A DNA stretch of 64,000 nt from Elmis aenea (Eukaryota > Arthropoda > Insecta > Coleoptera > Elmidae): contig OX393581.1 of assembly GCA_947652605.1 (NCBI GenBank), forward strand, positions 7,568,640 to 7,632,639, given 5' to 3'. The notes under the pieces were generated by a model. That model was not told the DNA's origin, searched no databases, and saw nothing but the letters and a program-made list of their open reading frames with translations. The translations under genes were made by a program, and so were the position numbers. Positions 21,416 to 33,795 of this stretch are shown here, piece by piece (positions within the stretch are counted from its first letter, which is position 1; the number at the start of each line of letters is the position of its first letter).

Positions 21416-23699
21416 AAAAATAAAGCATTATTAATGTTAGTGTTAGTGCATAAGAATAGAGTGCCAAATGCTAGAACAGACGCCAATGAGTGACTTAGAT
21501 CTTAACTATTTTTATAGTATATTAGGAATAGAACTAAGTTACTTATTAGTCCAAGACTAAATGGTAACATTCTTTAAATAAAAAAAAAACTATTAATACA
21601 TTGTCTCATTTTGTAAAGTAAAATATTTATTTTTTAATTATATATTGCCGAATAAGTGTTGCAGCTCTTTTCTAAATGTATGGTACGAAAAAGATAAAAA
21701 TTTACCGCGTTTGTACTTAACATTTTCTAAATTGTCTTGTCCTTGACCTAACATGTTTATAATAAATCTTGTTCCAACCTAAAATATAACTTTATTATAG
21801 TCTATAAAGCCAAAATTTAATATAATAATTTACATTAAACATATTCGACAATTTGGAATAAATTAGGTCTTTTGTAAACTCTGGATTGTCCTTTTTATAT
21901 TCTTTAGAACATTTTACAATACTTTAATTTTTGTTCAAATAATTTGGTCATTTTTAATTTGCAACAGAGTTTTAGAATGTAACTAAAATTTCATATTGAC
22001 TTTTGGAAATGCCAACATGACAAAACTAAAACACATCCTACATTAATGTACAATAAAAGTAAACAGAGTATACTTTTTTGTGTTTTTTAAACGAGCAAAC
22101 TTAGAATTTGAACTGTTTTAAAATTGTGCAGCACTGCTAGTTACCATCGAGTAAAACATTTAGTTTTCAAAAGCTCTATATTGGAGGCTAACTTAAAAGA
22201 ACGTCGATTTTTATGGCGAAAGCATTTGTTCTTGATAATTAAAACAGGGAGGCGTTGCATAGTAACATCTAATAAATGCCGACAGTAGCACAAAGGCAAT
22301 TATAACATTTTATGCCACCGGTTTTTGTTTTTTCTCAAGCTTGCAACATTTTTATCGACGAATTTAAAAAAATTAATTAGACACATTTTTTAATTTTAAC
22401 ATTAATTTAATAAACAGGTACCAATAACTGTCAGATTATAGATCTAATAAAGCTAATTAATGGTAAATGTAATTATACCTCCAAAGTTACGTTAATTTCT
22501 TCATTAAAATATTAAAATACCTCTCTAAGGTTTTCAGAATTTACTTTTTATATTGGCAATAAATAATAACGCTACTTTCGTGAAACTGTTACAAAAAAAA
22601 AATAGGAAGCCAGGATCATAAATCAAATATTTTTCAAGTTCAGACTTCAAACGCAGTTTATTTACTGCGCATGCAAAGGTAACGATAAAAATTGTAAATT
22701 GGTCTAAATTTAACCGCAAACGCGGTATTAACTGCTTTATTATTAGACCGGTACCATTCCAGTAGGTATTAAAATAAAATTTTACACGGTTGTTTGGTAT
22801 GTTAATCTTTAAGCTTGTTAATTAGCTTGGTTTTCGAAATTTTAAGTCAAAAACATAATCGCCTGTGATGGAATGGCAATTTCAATGATGAAGCTATTTT
22901 TAAGACACCGATATTTACTAATGTTTGGATATTTCTGTTAATTAATGAGAATTTTATCTAAATTTCCGTATTCCTTTAATGTCTTATATGAATTCCTTTT
23001 ATCAAAAACACCACTATTTTATGTATTATACTAAAATTTAATGTGTAACGTCATTAATTAATAGGGTTTTTATCGAAAATACTTAAAAGCAATGTAATAA
23101 AACGCTATTAATCAAATATAAAACAGCGTTCAGGTATTTTTGGATTACTATTAATTTAATTAATGGATGTCTAAACATTTCCATTTTTATGAATGTTTGA
23201 ATTATTTAACTGATTTATTTTATAAGTATGTATATAAAAAATACAAGTTCAGATACAAATCGCTTATCTTTTTATAAAAATTAAATACAATCCTAACAAA
23301 AATTTATGCGAGTTCATAGACTTTCATCTCATGATCAGTAGATTGTGTATACGTACTTATACATTTTTTAAATTAATATATGTACGAACCAAGCAGCAAG
23401 ACTTGTTAGAATCCTTTTAAAAGATATTCTACATATTATATAGGTAAATGAATTTTAAAATACCCTTAAAAGATACAAATTTTTAAGGAGTTTTATGGGT
23501 AACTTTGTTATTTTAAGAGTCACACAATTAGTTAAATCAACAAAGTTCACTAGTACTGAAAAGAGATTTAAATGAACTTTAAAAAAATTGTTTTGACATT
23601 TTGCACTTTCATATTAAAATAATATATTACTTATGGATACACCTAATAGCAACTAAAAACAAAAATACGCCTATTACGGTACCTACATCAATTGTTTAA
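21416..23699. other. AT-rich DNA, no gene recognised
   Basis: Very AT-rich; no motif-bearing frame and no repeat ends seen. Confidence 0.5.
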
Positions 23700-23719
23700 T
23701 TAACCCATCTGTTCCCAGT

Positions 23720-23735
23720 GTACTCATTTGAGCAC
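23720..23735. promoter_or_regulatory. Subterminal palindrome, piggyBac 1 left end
   Basis: GTACTCATTTGAGCAC starts exactly 16 bases after the left TTAA. It matches the pattern GTNNTCAWWTGANNAC with one broken pair. Role as transposase-binding site is inferred. Confidence 0.6.
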
Positions 23736-24062
23736 GGTTCATAAAATATTTTTTTTTAGTTCCATTAGTTATATATAGGTGGGAATGTTTAGTACCACTT
23801 AGAAGTACACAGAATAGGGAATAGTAGATTAAAATTTTAAACCTAAATGTTGCTTCTATATAGGAAAAAACTTCACTTTACTTTGTTCTACAACTGTGCT
23901 ATTGTCACTATGTACTTTGTTATTAATTTTTATCTTTGTTTTAAAATATAAATTAATTTTTCTGCTGAAATTTTGTTACTCAGGTATGTATGTTTTACAG
24001 TTATTCATGCAAATATTAAACAAAATACATAGTGTGATTTTTTTTCATAGTTACTTACTGGT

Positions 24063-24078
24063 GTACTCATATGAGTAC
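24063..24078. promoter_or_regulatory. Internal inverted palindrome, piggyBac 1
   Basis: GTACTCATATGAGTAC is a perfect 16-bp palindrome. The downstream flank ACTGGGG is the inverse of the CCCAGT that precedes the left-end copy, so it is an inverted copy of the end, 363 bases in. Confidence 0.65.
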
Positions 24079-24092
24079 ACTGGGGCATTACT

Positions 24093-24880
24093 TTGTTAGG
24101 GCTAAATTTGCCCTTAGGATCTAAAGTTGTATTGGACTTACTAAAAGTAGTGATAAAACCGGCAGACCATATAATATTTGTCGACAACTTGTTTACAAGT
24201 CATGGTTTGATGAAAACTCTTATAGTTAATCGCACAAAAAAAAATCCTTTTTTTGATCAGCAACAAATGAAAAAAGAAATTCGCGGTTGTTTCCAATATA
24301 AATATGACAAGGAATATTTATTGCTTCTGGTAAAGTGAAAGGACAATGGACAATAGTATTGTGACTATAATGACAAATTATGATAGTATACATCCTCTTT
24401 CCAAAGTGAAACGTTGGTCTAAGTAGCAAAAAGAAAAAAAATTATGTGCCCCAACCTTGTCTCTTTGCCAATTATAATACAGCTATGGGGGATGTAGACT
24501 TGCTAGACAAATCTGTAAATAATTATCAAGTGTCCATCCAAGGTAAAAAAAGGTGGTGGATTCTCTGGAACCATATGCTGAATATTACAAGTGAACGCCT
24601 GAAGGATAAATTCATTAGCAGGTAGAAATATTGATTTACTGAATTTCATACGAAGTGTATTAAGACATCACTTAAGAGTCTTTGAGAAAGCTCAACTTTC
24701 CGGGCATCCACGTACGGTCCCAAAAAGTATTATACAGGATCAAGGAGGACATTTTCCTAAGAAATAATTGATAAACAGTTGCGCTGTAGCATATGTCATC
24801 AACGAGCAAGGTGCATTTGTATCAAACGCCATGTCACTGTTTGGAAAGAGAATGTTTCATAAAGTTTCATAGTGAATACC
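24093..24880 (+). pseudogene. piggyBac transposase, C-terminal half
   Basis: The first frame (24093-24338) reads LLKVVIKPADHIIFVDNLFT, containing the second catalytic aspartate (VDN.FTS). It then runs through NRTKKNPFFDQQQMKKEIRG. After a frame change come VTIMTNYDSIHPLSKVKRWS and YNTAMGDVDLLDKSVNNYQV with GKKRWWILWNHM. The GDVDLLD stretch keeps the later conserved aspartates. Downstream CSICHQRARCICIKRH is the start of the cysteine-rich C-terminal domain, which then loses frame. At least three frameshifts or stops occur, and the N-terminal half with the first catalytic aspartate is deleted. This is the DDE_Tnp_1_7 family; the enzyme would cut and paste at TTAA in the nucleus. Confidence 0.85.
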
Positions 24881-24962
24881 AGTTTTCGATTGTAAATTAT
24901 TACAATAAATTAGTAAAAAATAATATAATTTTTATTTTCTTTGCCGCCGCTATGTTCCCGTT

Positions 24963-24978
24963 GTACTCATATGAGTTC
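24963..24978. promoter_or_regulatory. Right-side palindrome, piggyBac 1
   Basis: GTACTCATATGAGTTC, preceded by TGTTCCCGTT, is a direct (not inverted) copy of the left-end word TGTTCCCAGT plus palindrome. It lies about 135 bases inside the right TTAA. Confidence 0.6.
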
Positions 24979-25116
24979 GTGCATTTTTTTCACTTCTTTT
25001 TGAAAATATTTTTGAAAAACTTGCATAATTTGTAGTTTGGACATATTTCTAATAATAAAAAACGTTTTATTTAAAAATTTAAAAAAAAAAAATGTTTGTG
25101 GGAACAAATGGGTTAA

Positions 25117-26150
25117 GAATGTTTACTCATAACCCGACCTTCGGTACCAGTGTTTAAAGTATTAACCCTATTTAACAAAGAGACATTTAAAAATTAACTG
25201 TTTATTATACAATTGTTCTGCGGTAACAAACCCGTAATGAGATTGTGTGTTGCCACATCTTTTGTAATCTCTATTCACGCTTACTAAATTGGCTAAACCA
25301 AGATACAACGGTCGATATGACACATTTTATTAGTCCTTGAGAGAGTGTCCAGATCCACAGTAAGCAATTTTGCTTGATTTAACAGCTGAAACACGAAACG
25401 ATAGAAAACAAAATCCCACAATAAAAAACGACGAAACGTTCGATTTCCAGTCGAATTTATGTTTTATTTGTGTGTCTGGTGTGGCAAAAAAACGGTTGTC
25501 GAATGTGAAAATATGCGAGAAATTAAAGATTCTTAAATACATCTCTGCATTCTTGACTACCACAGTCGGAATAATCAATAGAAATGTTATACCAGCTTCG
25601 GGGCTGTCCTTTTAGGGCAAGAAGTTTGCCTACTGTCTACTGCTTCCGGCGGTTATTCTTTCCAAACACTTAATTTGGGACAGGTCTGACTTAAATTGCA
25701 AATTTCATTCATAAAATAGAAAGTTATGGTGTATGGCCAAAGATATTTATACTGATATGGTATACGTCGTTTTTACGATATAATATAATTCAAAGAAGGA
25801 TATATTTAGTTTTATTTAGACCATTATTGAGACAGTTTATTTGAAAATAAACAACCTGTTCCGAATCAAATTACAATATATTTAGAAACGTGGTTTTAAT
25901 TTTATTTTTAGTAAAATTAGCAAAGAACTATGTGCATATCAAGTTGTAACAATTATATTAATAACTATAGAACGATAATATAAAGCTAACAAATTTTTTA
26001 CAAAAGTTAAAATGCTTATGTAGGTACATTATTCTGCACAAAATTCTATACAGCAAATAGTACACCCAGACATAGATATACAGAAAAATACTTCAAAATA
26101 AAATTGTAGTTCGACGTGATTTTATGAATTTTCCTTTGAATTTTGGTTTC
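25117..26150. other. No gene recognised
   Basis: Contains overlapping open frames on both strands at 25330-25615 (81-82 codons each). Neither has a known motif, and opposite-strand overlap of this size is expected by chance. Confidence 0.4.
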
Positions 26151-26170
26151 TTAACCCTTATTCTCCTAGC

Positions 26171-26186
26171 GTCGTCAAATGACGAC
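26171..26186. promoter_or_regulatory. Subterminal palindrome, piggyBac 2 left end
   Basis: GTCGTCAAATGACGAC, the GTNNTCAWWTGANNAC pattern with NN = CG, starts exactly 16 bases after TTAA. Confidence 0.65.
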
Positions 26187-26531
26187 GTTTACCTGTCCTG
26201 TAATAACGGTGTATTGTCAGGTACCTGATGATTTTAAACCTGTCAGCTTAAGTTTAATTACTCAGGTAAACAATTGTTTTCATAAATGTAGCCATTGCAT
26301 CGCAGTAAGTTGCAGCGTTCGAACATATTTAATTGTTAAAAGTGACCAATTTACGAGAGAACACGAAAACCATGATGTCGTCAAAAAAGTAAGTACTAAA
26401 TAATATAATTACGGTAAAAATATTTTATTTGTTTACATATTTTGAATATATAATAGTCAAGTGTTTTTTATATAAAATGTAATTATTTATAACAACATTT
26501 ATAAGGGAGTTATTTCGCTATAAATTTGATT

Positions 26532-26547
26532 GTCGTCATATGACGAC
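26532..26547. promoter_or_regulatory. Internal inverted palindrome, piggyBac 2
   Basis: GTCGTCATATGACGAC is followed by GCTAGGAGAAT, the inverse of ATTCTCCTAGC that precedes the left-end copy. It ends about 60 bases before the transposase ATG at 26609, so it sits in the presumed promoter or 5' leader. Confidence 0.65.
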
Positions 26548-26608
26548 GCTAGGAGAATGCATGTACTAACATACCCTATTTGTCCTTAGATTTTTGAGTG
26601 TAGCCGAA

Positions 26609-27558
26609 ATGATGGATTTGTTAGAAAATTATGATAGTGACCAAGATATTTTTATTGAACCACCTGCAGTTAATGAGCTAACATACGAAGATTCAGATGA
26701 AGAAGAAGGGACGAATATAAACTGTTTATCCAGAAATCAACTAATGGCACCGGAAGAGAAAAAACAGACCAGAAAAGAAGTTTCAACTATTTCCAACCTA
26801 AACAAATTACCAAAAAATCAAAAAAAGATCAAATTATATGGAGCAGTGGCGGTAAAACTATACATATACAACCTAGTCAATTTCATCTTATGGCAGAAGA
26901 AAATATTGATGAAGTCACTGCTGTTCAATATTTGGAACGGTTTTTTGATGATGCTTTAATCGAATTAATTATTACTGCCAGTTCCGAATATTGCTTATCA
27001 AAAAACTGGCCAGATATAAAATTAACCAAAGGGGAACTGCGAGTATTTTTTGCCATTTTAATTGTTTCTGGGTACAAGCCATTGCCAGGAAAAGCAATGT
27101 ATTGGAGTACATGTAGTGATTTGCGCAACATTGCGATATATGAATCTATGCGGAGGGATAGATTTGGTAATATCATGAAATCACTTCATTTTAAATCAAA
27201 TTTAAACTTAGACAAGCTCGATAAGTTTTCCAAATTACGACCATTAATTTCATATATTCAAAAAAAATGTATGGAAAATTATACACCCACCTCAGCAATA
27301 TCGCATGATGAGGCAATGGTGGAATACTTCGGTAGGCACGGATGTAAGCAAGCGATTAGAAATAAACCAATACGATTTGGATACAAGGTTTGGTGTCAAA
27401 ATTCACCATCTGGTTATCTAATCGCCTTTGATCCTTACCAAGGAAAAACTTATCGAGGAAATGAAATAATGGAGAGTAAATTTGGTAAATGTTCATCTAC
27501 AGTGCTTTACTTGCTAGACCAATATCCTATATATACCTTGCTTTCAACCTTATCATAG
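26609..27558 (+). pseudogene. piggyBac transposase, N-terminal half, one frameshift
   Basis: The gene starts at ATG 26609 with an acidic leader (MMDLLENYDSDQDIF, EDSDEEEG) typical of the family. In an A-rich run near 26818-26828 the frame shifts once, after which the second frame continues IIWSSGGKTIHIQPSQF and ERFFDDALIELIITASSEYC. Then come WPDIKLTKGELRVFFAILIV and MRRDRFGNIMKSLHF, and ISHDEAMVEYFGRHGCKQ with KPIRFGYKVWCQNSPSGYLI. The HDEAM box holds the first catalytic aspartate. The frame ends after FGKCSSTVLYLLDQYP, before the VDN.FTS aspartate. Only one frameshift separates two long open stretches, so this is the least decayed transposase 5' half in the window. Confidence 0.9.
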
Positions 27559-27560
27559 TT

Positions 27561-29099
27561 TATAGTTCAATTTTTTTGTGTACAGTTACAAACTTTAGAC
27601 AAAATTAAACTATTTTTATATCAATGTAATAAGTGAAGATTGCAATAACTTTAAGGCAACCGCATGTGCTGAACTATCAAAAAGTTTATAGCGTTAAGAC
27701 ATTTTTATTGTTTGAGATAAATAATGCTTTAATGGCAGAAGACAACAGTTACATGAGCTTCTTTCGCGATTAAGAAAATATCTTAAATAAACGTGTCTTT
27801 TAAACAATAACTTATTCCGAAATGGCGTTAAAAACATTAAGATTAAGTAATTATCGTGAATCAGGGGTCAAAAATTGCAAACCGGTAAACCACTTTATGC
27901 AAATTAAGCTGCAAAAGCTGAAACTTAGCGCCCATATACCAATGAGTAACGACAATATTAACAAATCGCTTAACTCAAGCGACAAAAGAAAAATCGAAAA
28001 ACATAAAGCCGGCTTTATGCTTTCATATTTTACAAGAATTAAAAAATAATTGTTAATCCAATAAACCTTTAAGAATACAACATAACAGCTACGCCATTTA
28101 CATAAAGTAGGGAGTTATTCCTTGATTAAGAACAAAAAACAATGCCAGTTTGGCTGGTTTACGATGACGCTAACAACCGGACCGTAATTAAATTTACAAG
28201 AAAAAACCACAATAGGTGAATATTAAACACTTGAACTCGTATAGAACGATAATAAATTATATCCACTAACAATATTTAAATAAAAGCTGAGGCAGTTTTT
28301 AAAATAAAATTGTTTCGCGGTTCCTAAGATCAACACAATATATTTTGAGTTAAGTACCCTCTCGACATTTTTTTAATTACAGTGGCAAGATTTGTACCTA
28401 ACCATATTCTAATTGTAAGCATTTTTCAACTATAATACACACAAACTTGAAAAATAGCTAAACATTTAATAATTTGATGACAAATCCTATTTAAAACGTT
28501 AATTTATAGTTCTAGTGCATGAAAGTGACTAACTAGTAGAAGCATTTTATTGTAATTAGATTTCACTAAACCATACGATATAAAGCAAATAATTGCAATA
28601 AAATGTTAAAAAATATGTTTCAAATCTGTGTCGCCCTTTAATTAGGGTTATAAATGAATTTAAAAATGTACCTTTAAGATCTCAGAAATTATTGTCCAAC
28701 TTTTTATTTCCATTTAATTGTAAAAGAGAAGCTGAATTTATTGAGAATATAAAACTTGGTCAACAGATTTTATTTTAAAAGCTTTAGAGTGCTTTTAATT
28801 GTATTTTGTTTATGTCAAAATCTACAAACTAGTGTCAAGAAAACTTAGACATTAGGTGTCCAATTAAGAGTATTTATTATCATTGTCTTTTTTAATTAAT
28901 TGAAGTAGGTACTTCAAAACAACTATTCAAAAACAATAATTGTCGTGATTTTTACATAGGCATGCCTTAATATTTTTTTAAAACAAAATTTATTAACAGT
29001 ACTTAAATGTTTAAAACTTTATGTAAAAATAAAATATGTTGCATTTTACTTTCAATTTAAAATATAGTGGAACAACTATTTAAAAATAGACAATAAACG
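27561..29099. other. AT-rich DNA, no gene recognised
   Basis: A 75-codon frame at 27822-28049 has no recognisable motif. No matching piggyBac right end is visible. Confidence 0.5.
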
Positions 29100-29706
29100 C
29101 CTTAAAAGTTACTTAAGCAATGTTTTTACACATTTCTCATAATTTATAATCCAAAGGGGATAGACGATTTTAAAAAATCGTATTTTCCGGTTTTCCCTTA
29201 TCCTTCAGATATCTTATCAGATATCAGATATCTTATCCTTGAGATATTTCCAATTTCTATTCGCAATATTAATGAGCACCAAATTTTAAAAAATGGTTTA
29301 TACTTGTTTTTAAAAAAATGTGTGTCCTCAAAAAAAAAATCAAAGCTGAACCTTCATCATCGCAATTTTGTTATCCCTATTAAAATTATTGCAATCTCAA
29401 TAAACTTAGCTTTTTTATCTAAATATCATAAAAATACGATGCACATGGAACAAACTCATAAGAAAAGTAATAACCAGCGTAGTAGGTTGTTCCATATCCA
29501 TTTTGAAATAACAAGTAACTTAAACTTTAATAGACATTTCATAATTTTGAATTAATCAATTGAGTAACGCATTAGTTTACAGTTTTTTAAGAAAAATTAA
29601 ACACATAATTATTTATTCTTAACAGAGTGATAAAAACAGAAACTTTAAAGTCGATTTTCTCAAAACGATCTACATGTGATATGGAACAAAACAACTCTAG
29701 GGCGAC
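29100..29706 (+). repeat. Composite dispersed repeat copy
   Basis: Positions 29100-29310 match 44280-44480 in the same orientation (shared words CTTAAAA, TTACACATTT, CCAAAGG, GATATTTCCAATTTCT). Positions 29437-29706 match 12376-12108 in inverse. The copy therefore links two segments that lie far apart elsewhere, and is probably a fuller copy of one repeat family. It is non-coding, with a short TCAGATATCTTA tandem at 29205-29235. Confidence 0.6.
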
Positions 29707-31608
29707 GAAATGTCAAGAAATATTCTCCAAGAAATTTTAATAAATCTAACTTTGGAAAATTGTAATAACGCTGAGTTCCAAATATGCTACCCAAGGAGCA
29801 CATACTGCTGCTCTATTAAACTCCAGCCCTTATCACGTCTTATGGCCGGAAACAAATAAATCTACATTCTACATTTGAAGAAGTCCTTATTGGCAAGTTT
29901 TTCTGTGGACGGCAAAAAAGCTGTGCTGGAGTAGCTATTATCACAGGTAGCCATGTTTTAAGAATATGGCATACAGAGGTTTGTGCTCCGTTATCATGAA
30001 TGTCTTAGAAAACTTGGTAGCAAATTACTTTGAGGTATCTACAGTAAATTTTCGCTCTTTTTAAAAACCAATCTGTACTTTTTGAATATTCCTCGTACAT
30101 AGACAACAAATGATTTCTGTGGTGTACAAAAGCAGTCTACATAGCATTTATTGAATAAAAAATATTTTAAGAATACATTTTTAATATTTTAATTTAAAAA
30201 ACTATGATCTGAAAGCTATCGAACCACTGATATGCACTCAATAAGATCAGTTTTGTTGTCACTACAAAATAAAAAATGTAATAGGTGATTTAAACACAAT
30301 TTTTTTAATTAATTAAGTTACTTAATTTAATGTGATTTTTTTATAGTAAAGATATAAAACAATAGAATGTTGAAAAAATTAAGTAACCTTTCTCATTAAA
30401 ATCTGAACTTAACGTTAAATTGCAATTACCCCCAATAAAATTTTAACTTGCTCTAGAACGCAGTTCAAGTTTTTTTTTTTTTTGCTATATGATAAAAAAC
30501 GGAGCGAAATTAAAATATTCATGGAATAGGAAGCTTAACCCAACACTGGCGTAATTAAATTTTAAGACTTGATTTAATCAAACCGGCGTAGCATGTAATT
30601 TCAAATCGCATGGGCTAATTAAAGACACATGGCCTAATTTGTAAAATGCGAACGTGTCTTAGGGGCACGATCAGGCTATTTGCAGGACTTAATGAGAATC
30701 CTAATTAATGGAGGCAATGTACGAATTTCATTTAAACTGTTCACATTACGTCGATAAAATCTTACAAATGCTTAAAACGCCACACATATTGCATAACGAG
30801 AAATATCCTACAGATTTCGCGATGATAACAAATGGCCTTAGTCATAAACAAGCGTAAAATCGTGATTGATTAAGTTAAAAATAGCTAAGAACCGATGAGA
30901 AGATGTGGAAAATTACCACTATGGCAATTATTTTTATTTAAAAAAAAAAAAATATTGATGTGAACCGTTACCGGCTTAAACGCAGTTAAATTTAATAACA
31001 CCCAAAGATAAAAACATTGTTTATTGACAGAAATAATCTAACGCAGATGCCTATTATTTATATTAGTTACAAACACTGATGCCACCCTGAAGGCAACCAA
31101 TAGTATCTCTCCTATTATCACAGATATACAGCAGAGATTTGGCAAAGTCGTTAAATTTAATGCCGATTATTAATATCGAAACAGATTTCAGATATCCGCA
31201 ACTGCTTTTTTGAAATTTAAAAAATGTTTCCCTACTTTTTTTGCTTCTTCCTCTTTATTTACGAAAGTCCTTAAGTTTTGCAAGAACTATTTTATGGGCG
31301 TTTTTATCCTTCTTTGTTGATCTTATCAAGTTTTTTCTCAAACTATTGCGATTTTATTACTTCGATGTTATCGTTTTTATATCTTATGTAAAGCAAATTT
31401 TGTATTCAAGTAGTTGATGGGAACTTTTGATTTCAAGTTAAAAAATGTGTCGTATTAACTACTGTAATAAAATATTGGAAAAACTTTCTTACACTAGCCA
31501 ATGTAACTGTAATCAGGCTCAACCCCCTGTTTTTTTTTTTAAATTTTGATTTAAGACAAACGAGATTGTAGACAGGTGATATGTGCAAAAAACTGGATTT
31601 TCTGAACA
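29707..31608. other. No gene recognised
   Basis: AT-rich sequence without motif-bearing frames or repeat ends. Confidence 0.5.
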
Positions 31609-31610
31609 TA

Positions 31611-33297
31611 CAGGGTGTCCCCGTTATCACCGCGAATATTTTAATTGGTGATATAGGACCTTTTTCTAAGAAAAAATTTCAAGTAAAATTTTTTCCTAAA
31701 ATCAAATGCTAAGCTGATATCAACACTAACTTGATTTTTTTACACTTATGCATTTATAAGACTCTGTAGCCGAAAATATCAATTTTATCGTAAAATACCT
31801 TGAAGCTTTTTAATAGAACATAAAATTCTCTAAAAAATTAGTTTTATTTATTTTTTGTCTACAGGCAATGGTTTAAAAGTTATAAGGCAGTTTGTACAAA
31901 AAAATGTAAAACATTTACAAAATTTAATTGTTTCTTAGACTTTGCAACCGCTGTATCTTTTAAACGAAAGGTTGTACAAAAAAACCGACGGCCCATTCCG
32001 GATAGCAAATTTTATGTGCTACAACTTTGGTAAGGTGAAATTTTTTGAAAATTAGACCAATTTTCCGGAAAAGCTGAAAATAAGGAATAGAGTGCAAAAA
32101 CAAAATTTCCTACAAATATTGTTTTGTATTTAAAAATGCTTTTAAAGAGAGTGCGATTACGTAATTGAATGATGGAGGTCATTTTGAACAATTATTGAAG
32201 TAATTTTGGGCATACATGTGAATTTTTTTGCGTCCAGATGGATTTGCATTGTTTTGCATTTTATCGTTTTCGAAAAACAAAAACTCCCGGTAATTATGAT
32301 ATTTTTTATTTAAAAATGCTATAGCATCTGCAACATTCATAAAATTATGTATCTCATCAGTTTCAAAGCTTTTTATGAAGTTTGAAATTCTTCAGAAAAC
32401 CACCCCTTATCATTTTTTTTAAGGAGCTAACGAACAAATTTAACAAAAAATTGTATAATTGCATATAAATAAGTTATGTAAATTTTTAAAAACGCCGCAT
32501 CTTTTTAACGAAACGTCGTAGAGCAAAACGGATGCCTATTGCGGATAAGGCATTTAACGGACTACAACTTCGGTAAATATGTTCTTCAATAAAATAAAAC
32601 TAAATGTATCATAGAAATGTTTATAATAGTGAAAAGGTGAGAAAAAAAAACGATAAAATGCAAATCCATCTGGACGCAATAAAATTAACATGTAACCACA
32701 AAATTACTTCAATAAGTGTTCAAAATGACCTCCATCATTTTCAATCACGTAATCGCACTTTCTTTAAAAGCATTTTTAAATACAAAACAATATTTGTAGG
32801 AAATTTTGTTTTTGCACTCTATTCCTTATTTTCAGCTTTTCCGGAAAATCGGCTTAATTTTCAAAAAATTACACTTGACCAAAGTTGTAGCCCATAAAAT
32901 TTGCTATCCGAAATTGGCCGTCGGTTTTTTTGTACAACATTTCGTTTTAAAGATACAGCGGTTGCAAAGTCTAAGAAACAATTAAATTTTGTAAATTTTT
33001 TAAATTTTTTTTACAAACTGCTTCATAACTCTCAAACCATTGCCTGTAGACGAAAAATAGATAGAACTAATTTTGTAGAGAATTTCATGCTGTATTAAAA
33101 AGCTTGAAGATATTTTACGATAAAATTTATATTTTCGGCTACAGAGTCTTATAAATGCAGAAGTGTAAAAAAATCAAGTAAGTGTTGATATCAGCTTAGC
33201 ATTTGATTTTTGGAAAAAAATTTACTTGAATTTTTTTCTTAGAAAAAGGTTCTCTATCACCACTTAAAATATTCGCGGTGATAACGGGGACACCCTG
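31611..33297. mobile_element. Fold-back element, copy 2, TA target duplication
   Basis: Same element as 3554-5222: inverted ends CAGGGTGTCCCCGTTATCAC on both sides, TA at 31609-31610 and 33298-33299, arms 31611-32280 and 32640-33297. The middle of about 360 bp is collinear with copy 1. The full structure shared by both copies shows that the long inverted repeat is the transposable unit rather than a local rearrangement. Open frames at 32604-33098 are inside the right arm and not coding. Confidence 0.85.
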
Positions 33298-33299
33298 TA

Positions 33300-33795
33300 T
33301 GTGCAATATTGTTTCAATTTCGGTTTCGCCGGAAATTACCCTAACTTTGTTATTTCAAATGGAACACACTGTATATTTTTGCATTGGAAAGAGAAAGCAA
33401 TTTTAAATACAATTGCTCCATTTTAGTTAATTTTTATAAACTCAAATCATTTGGGGACAAACTTTAAATTTTTTATTAATTGTGCTGTGGCCTGCATCAA
33501 TTGTATCTAAGGTATCTAGAATTGATATAAAAAAACAATTTCGGAAGACACAACAAATACAATTTAAAGTTGGAAATAAGCAAGTTTTAAATAACATTAT
33601 CAGAATTTAAAATTTGTCAATAAGTTTTGAATGATTAACCAAATAATCAGTTTTACTAGAACAGATTTTTAATACTTAATACATCTATGGCTGCAAAAGT
33701 TTATTCTAAAAATTGAGTTATTTAATACATTCTACAAAAAGAAAACTTTAGAAAAAGTTTATTAATTTAAAATTTAATTCCCCACTACGAAAAAA
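33300..33795. other. No gene recognised
   Basis: The word ATTTCAAATGGAACACACTGTAT near 33350 resembles ends of other insect TA elements, but no partner end is seen. The rest is AT-rich and featureless. Confidence 0.4.

Larger units (their letters stand above)
23700..25116 (+). mobile_element. piggyBac family 1, internally deleted
   Basis: The element is flanked by TTAA at 23700-23703 and 25113-25116, the piggyBac target site. Terminal repeats are CCCATCTGTTCCCA and, inverted, CCCATTTGTTCCCA (13 of 14). The palindromic GTACTCATATGAGTAC motif occurs near the left end (degenerate), at 24063 (perfect) and at 24963 (near perfect). The transposase gene inside lacks its N-terminal half. Confidence 0.9.
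26151..27560 (+). mobile_element. piggyBac family 2, right end missing
   Basis: The left end is TTAA (26151-26154) followed by CCCTTATTCTCCTAGC and the palindrome GTCGTCAAATGACGAC. No matching right terminus or TTAA junction is visible downstream. The transposase reading is lost at about 27540, so the 3' half is deleted or moved. The right limit is approximate. Confidence 0.8.

Noticed and set aside
25330..25615. Overlapping 81-82 codon genes on both strands
   Set aside because: Mutually overlapping on opposite strands, with no recognisable motif in either.
32604..33098. 97- and 65-codon frames
   Set aside because: They lie inside the right arm of the fold-back element. The corresponding frame in copy 1 is not maintained on the same strand.
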